Source of the DNA: CATQHW01 sp965215345
GTDB taxonomy: Bacteria > Spirochaetota > Spirochaetia > SZUA-6 > Bin103
Direction: 5' to 3'
Assembly: GCA_965215345.1 (NCBI GenBank)
Contig: CBDCDL010000002.1
Coordinates: forward strand, 4,402,001 to 4,466,000
DNA: 64,000 bases
Under the pieces are notes generated by a model. The model was given only the letters and a program-made list of their open reading frames with translations. It did no database searches and had not been told where the DNA came from. The position numbers were made by a program, and so were the translations under genes. Below, one piece after another: positions 9,105 through 16,787 of the stretch (positions are counted from its first letter, which is position 1; every line of letters begins with the position of its first letter).

Positions 9105-9348
9105 GGGCGAGTTCGCGATCCAGATCCTCGAAGTCTACCAGAAACGATTCCTTTCCCATGTGGGAAAGTGTCAGCATGAAATCCGTGCGATCCATTCCCG
9201 CGATGCGGGCCGCCCACTCTTGCGAGATACGTCCCTGCTGATACCACTGGACAGCGGCAGCCAGCCGCAGCTCGTTGTCGAGTGTTCCCGGAGCACACTG
9301 CAGCAGCGAGCAGACCGCATCCGGTAGTTCTACTCTTACCTGAGCCAT
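9097..9348 (-). CDS. UPF0175 family antitoxin
   Basis: An 83-residue protein of the UPF0175 family, which is usually encoded just before a DUF3368 PIN-like protein and is thought to be the DNA-binding antitoxin. The recognisable core is AVQWYQQGRISQEWAARIAG followed by MDRTDFM, a helix-turn-helix-like region. ATG start with weak upstream ribosome site. Its 3' end overlaps the start of the frameshifted toxin by eight bases, so the pair was one transcript. If the toxin is really broken, this is an orphan antitoxin. Confidence 0.78.
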   Translation of the reverse strand: MAQVRVELPDAVCSLLQCAPGTLDNELRLAAAVQWYQQGRISQEWAARIAGMDRTDFMLTLSHMGKESFLVDFEDLDRELARG

Positions 9349-9458
9349 GGAGCCGAAATCCGTTGAAGCGTCGTTCGGCGGCTGACCGTTGGCACGTTCA
9401 CCATCTCGACGGGATCCTTGCGGACCAGTTTGATGGGTGTAGGTCTCATATTGACGGG

Positions 9459-10922
9459 TCAGGCGGCACGGCCGTAGGTGGACTCGATCTCATCGGGGAG
9501 CGAGACGTCGCCTCGATAGGTTGTCGAAAGCGACGACCACGCCGCCGGAAAGCGGTCGCTTTGCGTCCATCCTCGTAGCGTCAGGATCGCTTGCCCGCCG
9601 GCCTCTCGCCAATGCATTCCCGATCGTTTCATCCGCTCGGTGACCAGCGTCTTACACGCCGCCTCCACCACCCCCGAGCCGATCGGCAGCCCCCGTTCAG
9701 CCGCCCCCGCGTAGTCCATCCGGTGCCGGTTGCGCCGAAAGTAGCCCAACACTTCCTGGATCCGCTCCCGCCGCGGGTGCTTGCCGCACAGGTAGCGCAG
9801 CGCACGGATGACCCGCTCCACGCCGCCATGATCGTGGCGCAACACATGCCGATGCTTCTCGTACTGCATGCGTCCCCTCGCATCGTTCTCCCCGTAGGCA
9901 GCGTCGGTGGCAGCGCGCACCTGACCGGCGGCGTGGAAGAAGTCGATCAACCGCTCGCTGCACTGCGCCTGCGGCGCCAGTTCGTCCAGATAGCTCCAGT
10001 TGTCGTGCGCCCCATCGGCCAGTTTGACCACTTCCAGATCGGGCCGCTGCCTCAGCACCGCCTCCACCTCCGCGCTCAGCATCTGCTTCAGCGTCGCCTT
10101 GTTCGCCTCCGGCATCCGGCCGATCCGCAGCGTGTTCAACCGCTGCCCGTCGCCGTCGTAGCAGCTCACCGTGCCGCAGCCAACCTCCCGGTAGCCGGCA
10201 GGCCCCTTGGGCGCCCGCCCCGCTGCCTGCGCAGCAGCACGCTTGGCCTGCCGCTGCCCGTCTTTCATCGGCGCCATCACCCCGTCCAGCGACACCGCCA
10301 GCGTTCTCGCCTCTGCCGGCACCGTCACGGCGTCGGCCCGCAGCGCCTCCTCGAACGCTTCCCGATGCTCCTCCCAGCGGCTGCTCAGGTGCTTCGGCAG
10401 CCGGTCCAGCGTGCTCTTCGACGGACTCATGTTGCCCAGCTCGCGCAGCGTGTCGGCGCACTCCTGCGGCGTCATGCGCGCCACCAGCACGCTCGCCTGC
10501 CGCGCCGCCAACGGCGTCCAGTGCCCGGCGATGATCCCCGCCCGCACCTCCAGGGCGACGACCGCCGGTTCGTGGCCCGCGCGGTACAATGTGCGTTCCA
10601 CGGTCATCGGGCCGACTGCGCTCAGGTAGGTCTCGGTGGACCGCAGCACCCGCCGGTGCCGGCGACCGTCGATCGTCACGGCCGGCTCGTTCACGTCAAG
10701 TCGCTGCAACTCGCCGGCCAGCACCTCGCGCTCGGCAGCCACGAAGCGCTGATGCAGTTCGCGCTCGAAGCGCTCGAAGTCCTGCTCCGGCGGCGTCTGC
10801 TCGCTGAGTACGCGCAGGTCGTTGGTCAGCTTGCAGATGATCTGTTGGATGCGCTCGCCGCTCGCCTCACGGTCGTCGGCGATGGTGTGCTCGGTGCAGG
10901 TATGCGATAGTGACACAGACAT
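9459..10922 (-). mobile_element. ISKra4 family transposase
   Basis: Full-length 487-residue transposase gene. The ATG at 10922 has GAAGGAG upstream. Recognisable family features are an N-terminal helical region with ARMTPQECADTL, then a DDE core: Asp in LAVSLDGVMAPM, Asp in VKLADGAHDNWSY and Glu in GSGVVEAACKTLV, in the order and spacing of ISKra4 proteins. I could not define terminal inverted repeats or a target duplication, so only the gene is delimited. It separates the toxin-antitoxin remnant from a second transposase fragment, marking this as an insertion-prone stretch. Confidence 0.88.
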
Positions 10923-11155
10923 TGGGCTCGCTCCTTCTGGCGGTTCAGGTTGCGGGAGGTTCCGTCAACCTTACCCCAGAGGAGCGATGCCTTTCTCCTG
11001 CACGCGTCATATTCGCCGTGCGCCCGCCATCGTGTTCGCTGACACTTTGTCACCTCCGCCCACCTCACCCCTCTCAAACCACGCCAGACCCTCCCGAATC
11101 GCTCAGTTCCAGAGCTACACCCAGTTTGATAGTTGACGTCAGTACGGTCAAGGAG

Positions 11156-11184
11156 TTGAAAGAAAAGGGTGTTTCGGTTATCAT
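11156..11184 (+). promoter_or_regulatory. Sigma-70-like promoter before transposase fragment
   Basis: A -35 element TTGAAA (11156-11161) and a -10 element TATCAT (11179-11184) are separated by exactly 17 bases. They point at the transposase start at 11230 and overlap the inverted repeat at 11167-11219. Hexamers and spacing are read directly; activity is inferred. Confidence 0.5.
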
Positions 11185-11219
11185 CGCTGGTGGATAACCA
11201 CGAAACAACCGAAACACCC
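11167..11219 (+). repeat. Inverted repeat with two alternative hairpins
   Basis: GGGTGTTTCGGTT (11167-11179) is perfectly complementary to 11207-11219 (13 bp). The same left arm can also pair with a nearer segment: GTTTCG with CGAAAC (11201-11206) and GTTATC with GATAAC. Two mutually exclusive stems in the leader of the transposase gene, ending just before its GGAGAG ribosome site (11219-11224), could act as an attenuator or be part of the element end. Confidence 0.55.
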
Positions 11220-11229
11220 GGAGAGCCCA

Positions 11230-11670
11230 ATGCGCACGACACGCACCGAACAACCAAGTGTATTCCAGGCACCGCAGATTGACCATACCGTCGGCGCCGA
11301 TCTGGAACTGGCATCCCTGTTGCTCGATCAACACTCCGAACTGCTCGAAATGGTCGGCCGCTGCGTCGGCGGCTCGGCCACCCGTGGTCGTGTCGGGCTG
11401 ACCTGCGAGACCATCCTGCGCTGCGCAGTGATCGCGCGTCTGATGAACTTCTCGTACCGGGAGTTGGAGTTCGCGCTGCACGATTCGAAGTCCACGCAGC
11501 GCTTTGCGCGGGTGGATCCGTTGCGTGTGCCGAAGAAGTCAGCGCTGCAGAGCGCCATCAGCATGATCGACGCCAGGACCTGGGAGCAGCTCGACCGCGT
11601 GCTGTTGCGGGAGGCCAAGGAGCGGGGGGTCGAAGCGCGGAGTCCGGCAGCGGCGATTGAGCTTCGCACC
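11230..11670 (+). pseudogene. Truncated transposase (ISNCY/IS5-like N-terminal domain)
   Basis: The first about 145 residues look like the N-terminal domain of an ISNCY- or IS1182-type transposase: LTCETILRCAVIARLMNFSY, then LEFALHDSKSTQRFAR and PKKSALQSAISMI. ATG with GGAGAG five bases upstream and a good promoter. After about position 11670 the frame stays open to 11931 but the sequence changes character to low-complexity residues, and no DDE catalytic core follows. The element was evidently cut, and its 3' part replaced by the structured segment at 11721-11804. Family assignment is tentative. Confidence 0.55.
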
Positions 11671-11720
11671 GAGATGACGGGCTCGACGAACGGCTCCGCG
11701 CCGTCGAAGTCGCCTTTGGA

Positions 11721-11804
11721 GTTGCCCCAGCTATGCGGAGCTCTGCATAGCCGGGCAACCTCACCCGTCCAGGGGCGGAGCCCGGGGGTTTTTTTGGGGG
11801 GGGG
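11721..11804. repeat. Structured intergenic element: compound hairpin plus T7 and G9 tracts
   Basis: GTTGCCC (11721-11727) pairs with GGGCAAC (11753-11759), and inside it GCTATGC (11730-11736) pairs with GCATAGC (11745-11751) around a GAGCTC loop. This is followed by a short GGGC-GGA-GCCC hairpin, five or more G, seven T (11789-11795) and nine G (11796-11804). It has the form of a mobile palindromic unit or a terminator and sits between a transposase remnant and a glycosyltransferase. No second copy is seen in this window. Confidence 0.5.
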
Positions 11805-11885
11805 ACAACCTCCCGAACACTTGTCACGAACCATCGAGTTGAGAGTGGAGAACAGTCCACCATTTGGTACAACGACTGGCGGCAG

Positions 11886-13356
11886 GTGGCGTTGCCGGCG
11901 CCCGGGGCGTTCACGCCGGTGCTGCCGGTGAGCGTGGTGGTGCCGTACTACGCGCAGCCGGAAGAGCTCGAGCGGACGCTGGCGGCGCTGGAGGGCCAGA
12001 CCTATCCGCGGAAGCTCTTCGAGGTAGTGGTGGTCGACGACGGCTCGCCGGAGCCGTTGGAGCGGCCGCGGTCGACGCCGCTGGACGTGAAGGTGGTGCG
12101 GCAGGAGGACCGGGGCTTCGGGCTGGCGCGGGCGCGCAACACCGGGGTGCGCGCGGCGGCGCACGACATCCTGTTGTTTCTCGACGGCGACATGCTGCCG
12201 GAGGCGGGCTGGCTGACGGCACACGCACGCTGGCATCACGGGGTCTCGGACGCGGTGACGCTGGGGTTGCGGGCCTACGTGTCGGTGGACGGCATGGACG
12301 CCGAGATGATCCGGAACCGGCCGGGGACGCTGAAGGAGCTGTTCGAGGGGCGGAGGGTGAATCCGTCCAATCCGTCGTGGGTCGAGTACTACCTGCGCAG
12401 GACCAACGATCTGACGTCGAGGGTCGAGGGCGGACGATCTGTTCTGTGCGGTGGTGGGTTCGAACTTCGGGGTCCGCCGCACGTTCTACGAGCTGGTGGG
12501 GGGGAGCGACGAGTCGTTCACGCAGTGGGGCGCGGAGGATGTGGAGTTCGGCTACCGGGCCTATACGCGGGGCGCATTGCTGGTGCCGGCGCGGGACGCG
12601 TTCGCCTGGCACCAGGGCCTTTGGGAGGAGGGTCGGGCGGAAAAGAAGAAGAGCCTGGAGCTGCAGCGGGCGAAGTGCGCTCACCTGATTGCGCACCCCG
12701 AGTTCCGCACCGGCCAAGCGGGCCGGACCTTCACGGTGCCGCAATATGTGGTGACGCTCCGAGGGGACGGCATGCCGGTGGAGCATCTGCTGGCGGACGT
12801 CGAGCACCTGCTGGCCGGCCCGATGCACGATCTGGTGGTGCGGGTGGAGCTGGACGAGGACCACCCGGATCAGGCGTGGCTGGAGCGCCAGTTGGGTCCG
12901 GACCCGCGGGTGCGGGTTGCGCCGGCCCGCTCCGCTTTGGAGGAGTTCCCCGCGTCCTCGTTCCACATCGCGCTGCCCGCCGGGAGGCGGCTGCATGCGG
13001 ACGTGGTGCAAAGGCTGCGCGCCGAGCTGGGGACGGCGGTGGTCGGCAGTTCGGTGTTTCCCGACGGCTCTCGTGCGTCGATCACGCGGGCGTGGGCGCT
13101 GCATCGGGCGTTGCGCGCGCCGAGCGAGTTGGACGCCTCCGACTTCGGCGAAGAGGTGACGATCCCGGCCAGGAAGCTGTGCCGAGACCTGCACCGGCGG
13201 GCGGGGGCGTTGCGAGCACCGTTGAAGCGTCTGCGGGCCGAATGGTCGCAGATCGACGGTCCGTGGCGGCTTGGGCGGTTCGTCCGGTGGTTCGGGGGCG
13301 CGGTCTTGCGGTGGGCGCTCGGACGCACCGCCCGCCGCCGGTCTCCAGGATCCTGA
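11886..13356 (+). pseudogene. Family 2 glycosyltransferase, frameshifted
   Basis: GT-A fold glycosyltransferase that would transfer a nucleotide-sugar residue to a surface glycan. The N-terminal half has VSVVVPYY, the nucleotide-binding VVVDDGS and the metal-binding LLFLDGDM. The continuation, DDLFCAVVGSNFGVRRTFYE then QWGAEDVEFGYRA (the acceptor and catalytic region), lies in a different frame. The frames meet near 12428-12434, and one extra base there explains the break. Restored length would be about 489 residues, including a long C-terminal extension of unknown role. GTG 11886 is the first usable start; the frame is open further upstream (ending YNDWRQ), so the original start may have been lost. 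A remnant similar to its C-terminus lies at 14.5-14.7 kb. Confidence 0.72.
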
Positions 13357-13525
13357 GGTCGATGCGCTCCTGGTCGAGCGTGCAGCGGTAGACATCCCTG
13401 AGCGTCACCCGGCGGTCCGGCGTCATCCGGTGCAGCTCGATGATCCAGCGCACGAGGTTCACGTACGCGCCCACGGCGAGGCCGAGCTGTTCCAGCATGG
13501 CGCTGCCGGCGTCGGCGACGATCAT
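13357..13525 (-). pseudogene. Unidentified C-terminal-looking remnant
   Basis: On the minus strand the frame starting at 13525 reads MIVADAGSAMLEQLGLAVG then LVRWIIELHRMTP and RDVYRCTLDQERIDLRILE, which is compositionally protein-like for about 60 residues. It then runs into the antisense of the glycosyltransferase end with no sensible terminus. No family recognised. It may be a fragment left by rearrangement between the glycosyltransferase and sulfotransferase. Confidence 0.3.
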
Positions 13526-13552
13526 CGTCTGAAGCCACTCGCGGACCCTTGG

Positions 13553-14479
13553 TCACGGCACATAGCCGCCCAGCTCGAAGTCGCCGACGTATCGGTTTCT
13601 CAGCAATTCCTTGTTGTGCTCGGTCAGGCAGGCTTCCTGAGCCACTTTGGCGGCTTTCAGCTCCTCCGGCGTCGCTAGCCATCCCGCTCTTGTGTTCATG
13701 TGCAGCAACACCGGCTGAGGCATGCAGAGGTGGCGGGCGACCCGGCTCAAATCCGCGTCGATGTTTTCGACCCGGCCGATGAAGTCAGGACGGCGTCCGT
13801 CCCCGAGGTCTACCAGCAAATGTTGGGAGAGATAGTGTCTGTCGGCGAAAGTGTCGGAGCCGAATGGCGTATTGAGCCACCGGCAGTAGTCGTCGAAGGT
13901 GCTCGTTTCATCTATCCCATGATATCTTCGGAAGAAGTTTCGGTGTTTCTCCTCCTTCCTGCGTGGATGTGCCTCTTCAGAAACAAAAGAAGGCAAAGAT
14001 ACGCTCCGGCCCGTAGCCGCGTCGAACACGTGTCGGTCGGTCTGCTTCGAGCAGGGACCGTACGTTTCCGCATAGATCTTGTGGGCGAAGAATATCTCCC
14101 GATACCAGGAGAAAGCCCTGTCGAACGGATGCCTGACGAACGCGAAACTGTAGTAGTCCTTCGCTTCGGTGCGCATCGCGAAAATTTCGCTGAGGGTCAT
14201 GTGGCGAAACCTCTCGGCATCCGGGTCCGCATCGAATAGCGCGGTCACGAGACTCCGTGAGGCCGCCTTGGCAACGCATATCCAGAGATATCGGTATCTT
14301 CGGGAAACGATCTTCTCCATGCGGAGATGGGGTCTATGCGCGATGTTCCGCGCGATGCTCCTCGCGTCGCGGAACCTCCCACGCGCCAGTGCGCCAGCCA
14401 TCTTCCCGGCGATGACGGGTCTGGACGCTACCGCGCTCAGCACCCTCGGCGCCGCATGAAACACGCCTTTGATGGTCAT
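13553..14479 (-). CDS. Sulfotransferase family protein
   Basis: A 308-residue PAPS-dependent sulfotransferase (Sulfotransfer_2 type), likely modifying a carbohydrate. The start is set at ATG 14479 because GGAGG lies about six bases before it; the frame extends further without a ribosome site. The 5'-phosphosulfate loop is ICVAKAASRSL, and the 3'-phosphate site is FAFVRHPFDRAFSWYRE. It lies tail to tail with a broken glycosyltransferase, which suggests a small surface-polysaccharide decoration cassette. The central region is visibly richer in A+T than the neighbouring genes, in keeping with transfer. Confidence 0.83.
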   Translation of the reverse strand: MTIKGVFHAAPRVLSAVASRPVIAGKMAGALARGRFRDARSIARNIAHRPHLRMEKIVSRRYRYLWICVAKAASRSLVTALFDADPDAERFRHMTLSEIFAMRTEAKDYYSFAFVRHPFDRAFSWYREIFFAHKIYAETYGPCSKQTDRHVFDAATGRSVSLPSFVSEEAHPRRKEEKHRNFFRRYHGIDETSTFDDYCRWLNTPFGSDTFADRHYLSQHLLVDLGDGRRPDFIGRVENIDADLSRVARHLCMPQPVLLHMNTRAGWLATPEELKAAKVAQEACLTEHNKELLRNRYVGDFELGGYVP

Positions 14480-14559
14480 TCGTCCCTCCAGCGCAACGTC
14501 GTGCTTCCGTCGCCAAGTTGCGCTCCCAATCGGCGGGAACTCTACCACAAGCGTCGATG

Positions 14560-14720
14560 CGGTGCGATCCGCGCCCGGCGACGCGTCGACCTGGATCTGC
14601 AAAGGAACGCGCGGATACCGTCCCCTTTATCGCCGAAATCGGCCGGGTCGCCCCGGCGCGACGCGCCCGATGGAGTGCCCACGCCCGGGTGATCGACACC
14701 CGGGATCCAGTCGTTGTACC
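14560..14720 (-). pseudogene. Remnant similar to the C-terminus of the family 2 glycosyltransferase
   Basis: Read on the minus strand, this stretch encodes GSRVSITRAWALHRARRAG, closely matching GSRASITRAWALHRALRAP in the glycosyltransferase at 13.1 kb, also at the nucleotide level. A short block GGTACAACGACTGG just before it also occurs at the beginning of that gene (11.87 kb). It looks like an internally deleted second copy. It fills most of the 300-base gap upstream of the sulfotransferase; nothing else is visible there. Confidence 0.5.
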
Positions 14721-14778
14721 GGACGGACGCTTGCCGTCTCCTGGGCGCAGCGCTATGCTTTCCGGGAAGGGACCAGCG

Positions 14779-14901
14779 ATGGCAGACACGGTGCAACGGC
14801 CGCCGGCAACGCCGGAGGAAATATGGGCGATCCTGCGCGCGGTCTCCGCGAGCCAGCAGGAGACCGAGGGGTGGGTTGAAGACCAACGGATTACACCTTA
14901 G
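14779..14901 (+). pseudogene. Short N-terminal remnant (DUF3782-like start)
   Basis: A 40-residue frame, MADTVQRPPATPEEIWAILR and then SASQQETEGWVEDQ, with a GGGAAGGG ribosome site. This resembles the opening of DUF3782-type coiled-coil/nuclease-like proteins, which continue for over 150 residues, but here it stops at once. Probably a truncated relic. Confidence 0.35.
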
Positions 14902-14943
14902 CCTACCCTCGAGCTGTCCAACGAACCGGACCACCTCGATGCG

Positions 14944-15462
14944 ATGAGTAAGAGAGTAATCGCCCTGAGCTTGCGGACGGCAGCGCGGCTGCCCTCCATT
15001 CCCGAGACGCAGCGCCAAGTGAAGGAAGGCCGCCTGGACGCCGAGGCTCGGCTCGCCGTCGCCGATCTGGAGGCGATGAAGCACACGCACGCCTTTGCGA
15101 TCGTGACCACCCATGAGCGGTGGGAAGTGGTGGAGGTGCTCGACGCCCTGGGACTGTCTCCCTACTGCCCGGCCGAGCACATTGTCGTCTCACCGAAAGG
15201 CAAACGACAGGACCTGGACCACTGGCGGCGCTGGCGTGCCGGCTTCGCGGAGGCGGGCGCGCCGCTGGTGGCCGTGATCGACAACTCCGAGAAGGGGCCA
15301 GGTTCGGTGCTGTGGACGCTCAGCAACGCCCGCGACTTCGATGACGTCAACCTGTACTACTGGCCATACGACGACGTCGCAGAGGTGCAGCCAATGCCGG
15401 AGGTCATCCGTATCGGCGGGCTGGCCGACACGAAGGAGTACCGGCTGGCCACGCGGGGGTAG
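14944..15462 (+). CDS. Hypothetical protein (172 aa), weak HAD-like pattern
   Basis: Soluble protein with no signal or membrane segment. The middle reads AFAIVTTHERWEVVEVLDALGLSPY and then HIVVSPKGKR and PLVAVIDNSEKGPGS. The order of a strand with TT, LGL, SPKGK and IDNS is reminiscent of motifs II to IV of HAD phosphatases, but the nucleophile DxD is not seen, so I do not assign a function. It stands between accessory remnants and a convergent VOC gene. No clear ribosome site precedes the ATG. Confidence 0.55.
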   Translation: MSKRVIALSLRTAARLPSIPETQRQVKEGRLDAEARLAVADLEAMKHTHAFAIVTTHERWEVVEVLDALGLSPYCPAEHIVVSPKGKRQDLDHWRRWRAGFAEAGAPLVAVIDNSEKGPGSVLWTLSNARDFDDVNLYYWPYDDVAEVQPMPEVIRIGGLADTKEYRLATRG

Positions 15463-15501
15463 GCCCTCACACGGGTCGTCAGGGCCGGCCGCCGGGCCCG
15501 G

Positions 15502-15871
15502 TCAGTCCGGGGTCCGGCTGGCAGCCATGCCGATGCAGTTGCCCTGCGGATCGGCGAACAGGGCGAACGTCACCGTCCCGGGGATCGTGGTCACCGGCAT
15601 GATCACGGTGGCGCCGAGCTCCACCGCTTTCTGCAGGCGCTCCTCGATGTCGTCCACCTGTACGTAAAAGGTGACGCAATTCGGGCCGCCTTGGGTGCCG
15701 GTGATGCCGCCGTTGATGCCGGCCGGATCGTCCTCGGCCTTGGTGGTGACCACGCCGTAGTCGATCGCCTCGTGCTGCTGGATGTGCCAGTCGAACAGCT
15801 CGCCGTAGAACGCCCTCAGCGCGACGGGATCCTGTGACTGTATCTCGAAGTGAACTACCGGATTCTTTCAT
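15502..15871 (-). pseudogene. VOC (glyoxalase/bleomycin-resistance) family protein, frameshift at codon 2-3
   Basis: VOC-fold protein of about 122 residues with the family pattern NPVVHFEIQSQDPVALRAFYGELFDW, FYVQVDDIEERLQKAVELGA and FALFADPQGNCIGM at the C-terminus. The natural start is ATG 15871, with GGAGGAC upstream and ATGA overlap with the preceding PhyH gene. The codons after it are in the wrong frame: one extra base in the AAA run (plus strand 15866-15868) separates the ATG from the rest, and deleting it gives MKNPVVHFE. Without that, only an internal GTG at 15753 could start. Either an indel error or a recent knockout. The function within VOC is unknown. Confidence 0.7.
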
Positions 15872-16695
15872 CGTGCCTGTCCTCCGTTGGCTTGTGCTCC
15901 AGTGGCATGGTCGAGTCCGTGTTCGCGCGCGACCTGCAGGCGCTGCGTCAGGTGCCGCATGCGTTCCTGGCCGGCAGTGCGCAGCATCGGCTCCGCGTAC
16001 ACCGTCCCGTCCTGGCCGACCGCGTTGCGGAGGAGCCGGACCAGGTGCGGCAACGCCGGACCCGCCATGTGCTCCTCGAGGTTGTACGTGAACATGCGCC
16101 GCTCCGTGCCGCCGCCCCAGGCGCTGTGCTTGGTCTTGTGGTTGAACAGCAGCATGTCGCCCGGTGTGGAGGCGACGGCGTAGCCGGGCAATTCGCTGCC
16201 GTGCATGCCCCAGACGTGGTCGCTGCGGTTGTGGCGGCTGAGGGGCACCACCCGGTGCAGGCCGTCCGCGAAACGGTCGCCGGCGTGGCAGCTCCCGGGA
16301 AACACGCGCAGGCAGCCGCTGCCGGCGTCCACGGGATCGAGGTAGAAGGCGATTTTCAGCGAGTGGTACGGCGCCGCCAAGTCGTGGTCGGAGTGCCAGG
16401 TCGTGTCGCCCACGTAGTAGTTGCCGTCGCTGCCGGCGTAGTTGTAGTCCGGTCCCAACAGGCTCCGCACCACGCCGTCGATGCGCGGGTCGTCCAGCAG
16501 GCCGCACAGGTACTCGTCCCGGTCCGCGAACGGGGTGATCACCGACCGCTCCCGGTGATCGTGGACCAGGCCGCTGGCCGCCCAGATCCGTTCGAAGGCG
16601 GCAGTGATGTCGCCGATCTGGTCGGCGAACAGCGCCGGGAAGCGCAGGAACCCGAAAGTCCGGTAGAAGGCGAGTTGCCGGTCGTCGAATGTCAT
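15868..16695 (-). CDS. Phytanoyl-CoA dioxygenase (PhyH) family protein
   Basis: Fe(II)/2-oxoglutarate-dependent oxygenase, 275 residues. The metal triad and co-substrate residues can be placed: WHSDHD gives the HxD pair, KHSAWGGG the distal His, and ERRMF the Arg that binds 2-oxoglutarate. FYLDPVDAGSGCLRVFPGS is the typical core strand and loop. It is followed by the VOC gene with an ATGA overlap, so the two were one unit. It is divergent from the secreted nuclease gene 92 bases away. The substrate of these environmental PhyH proteins is generally unknown. Confidence 0.87.
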   Translation of the reverse strand: MTFDDRQLAFYRTFGFLRFPALFADQIGDITAAFERIWAASGLVHDHRERSVITPFADRDEYLCGLLDDPRIDGVVRSLLGPDYNYAGSDGNYYVGDTTWHSDHDLAAPYHSLKIAFYLDPVDAGSGCLRVFPGSCHAGDRFADGLHRVVPLSRHNRSDHVWGMHGSELPGYAVASTPGDMLLFNHKTKHSAWGGGTERRMFTYNLEEHMAGPALPHLVRLLRNAVGQDGTVYAEPMLRTAGQERMRHLTQRLQVAREHGLDHATGAQANGGQAR

Positions 16696-16787
16696 GGATT
16701 CTTGTGGCGTCGGTGACGCGCGTGAGTATCTGCTACATTGTGGCTCGCAGGCAACCGATCTTGGCGCGAGTAGGGGCAGGAGGCGAG

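Noticed and set aside
9591..10910. 439-codon plus-strand frame
   Set aside because: Antisense of the ISKra4 transposase; no ribosome site and low-complexity composition.
14334..14789. 151-codon minus-strand frame as an independent gene
   Set aside because: Its only protein-like part is the glycosyltransferase-derived segment; the rest is off-frame sulfotransferase leader.
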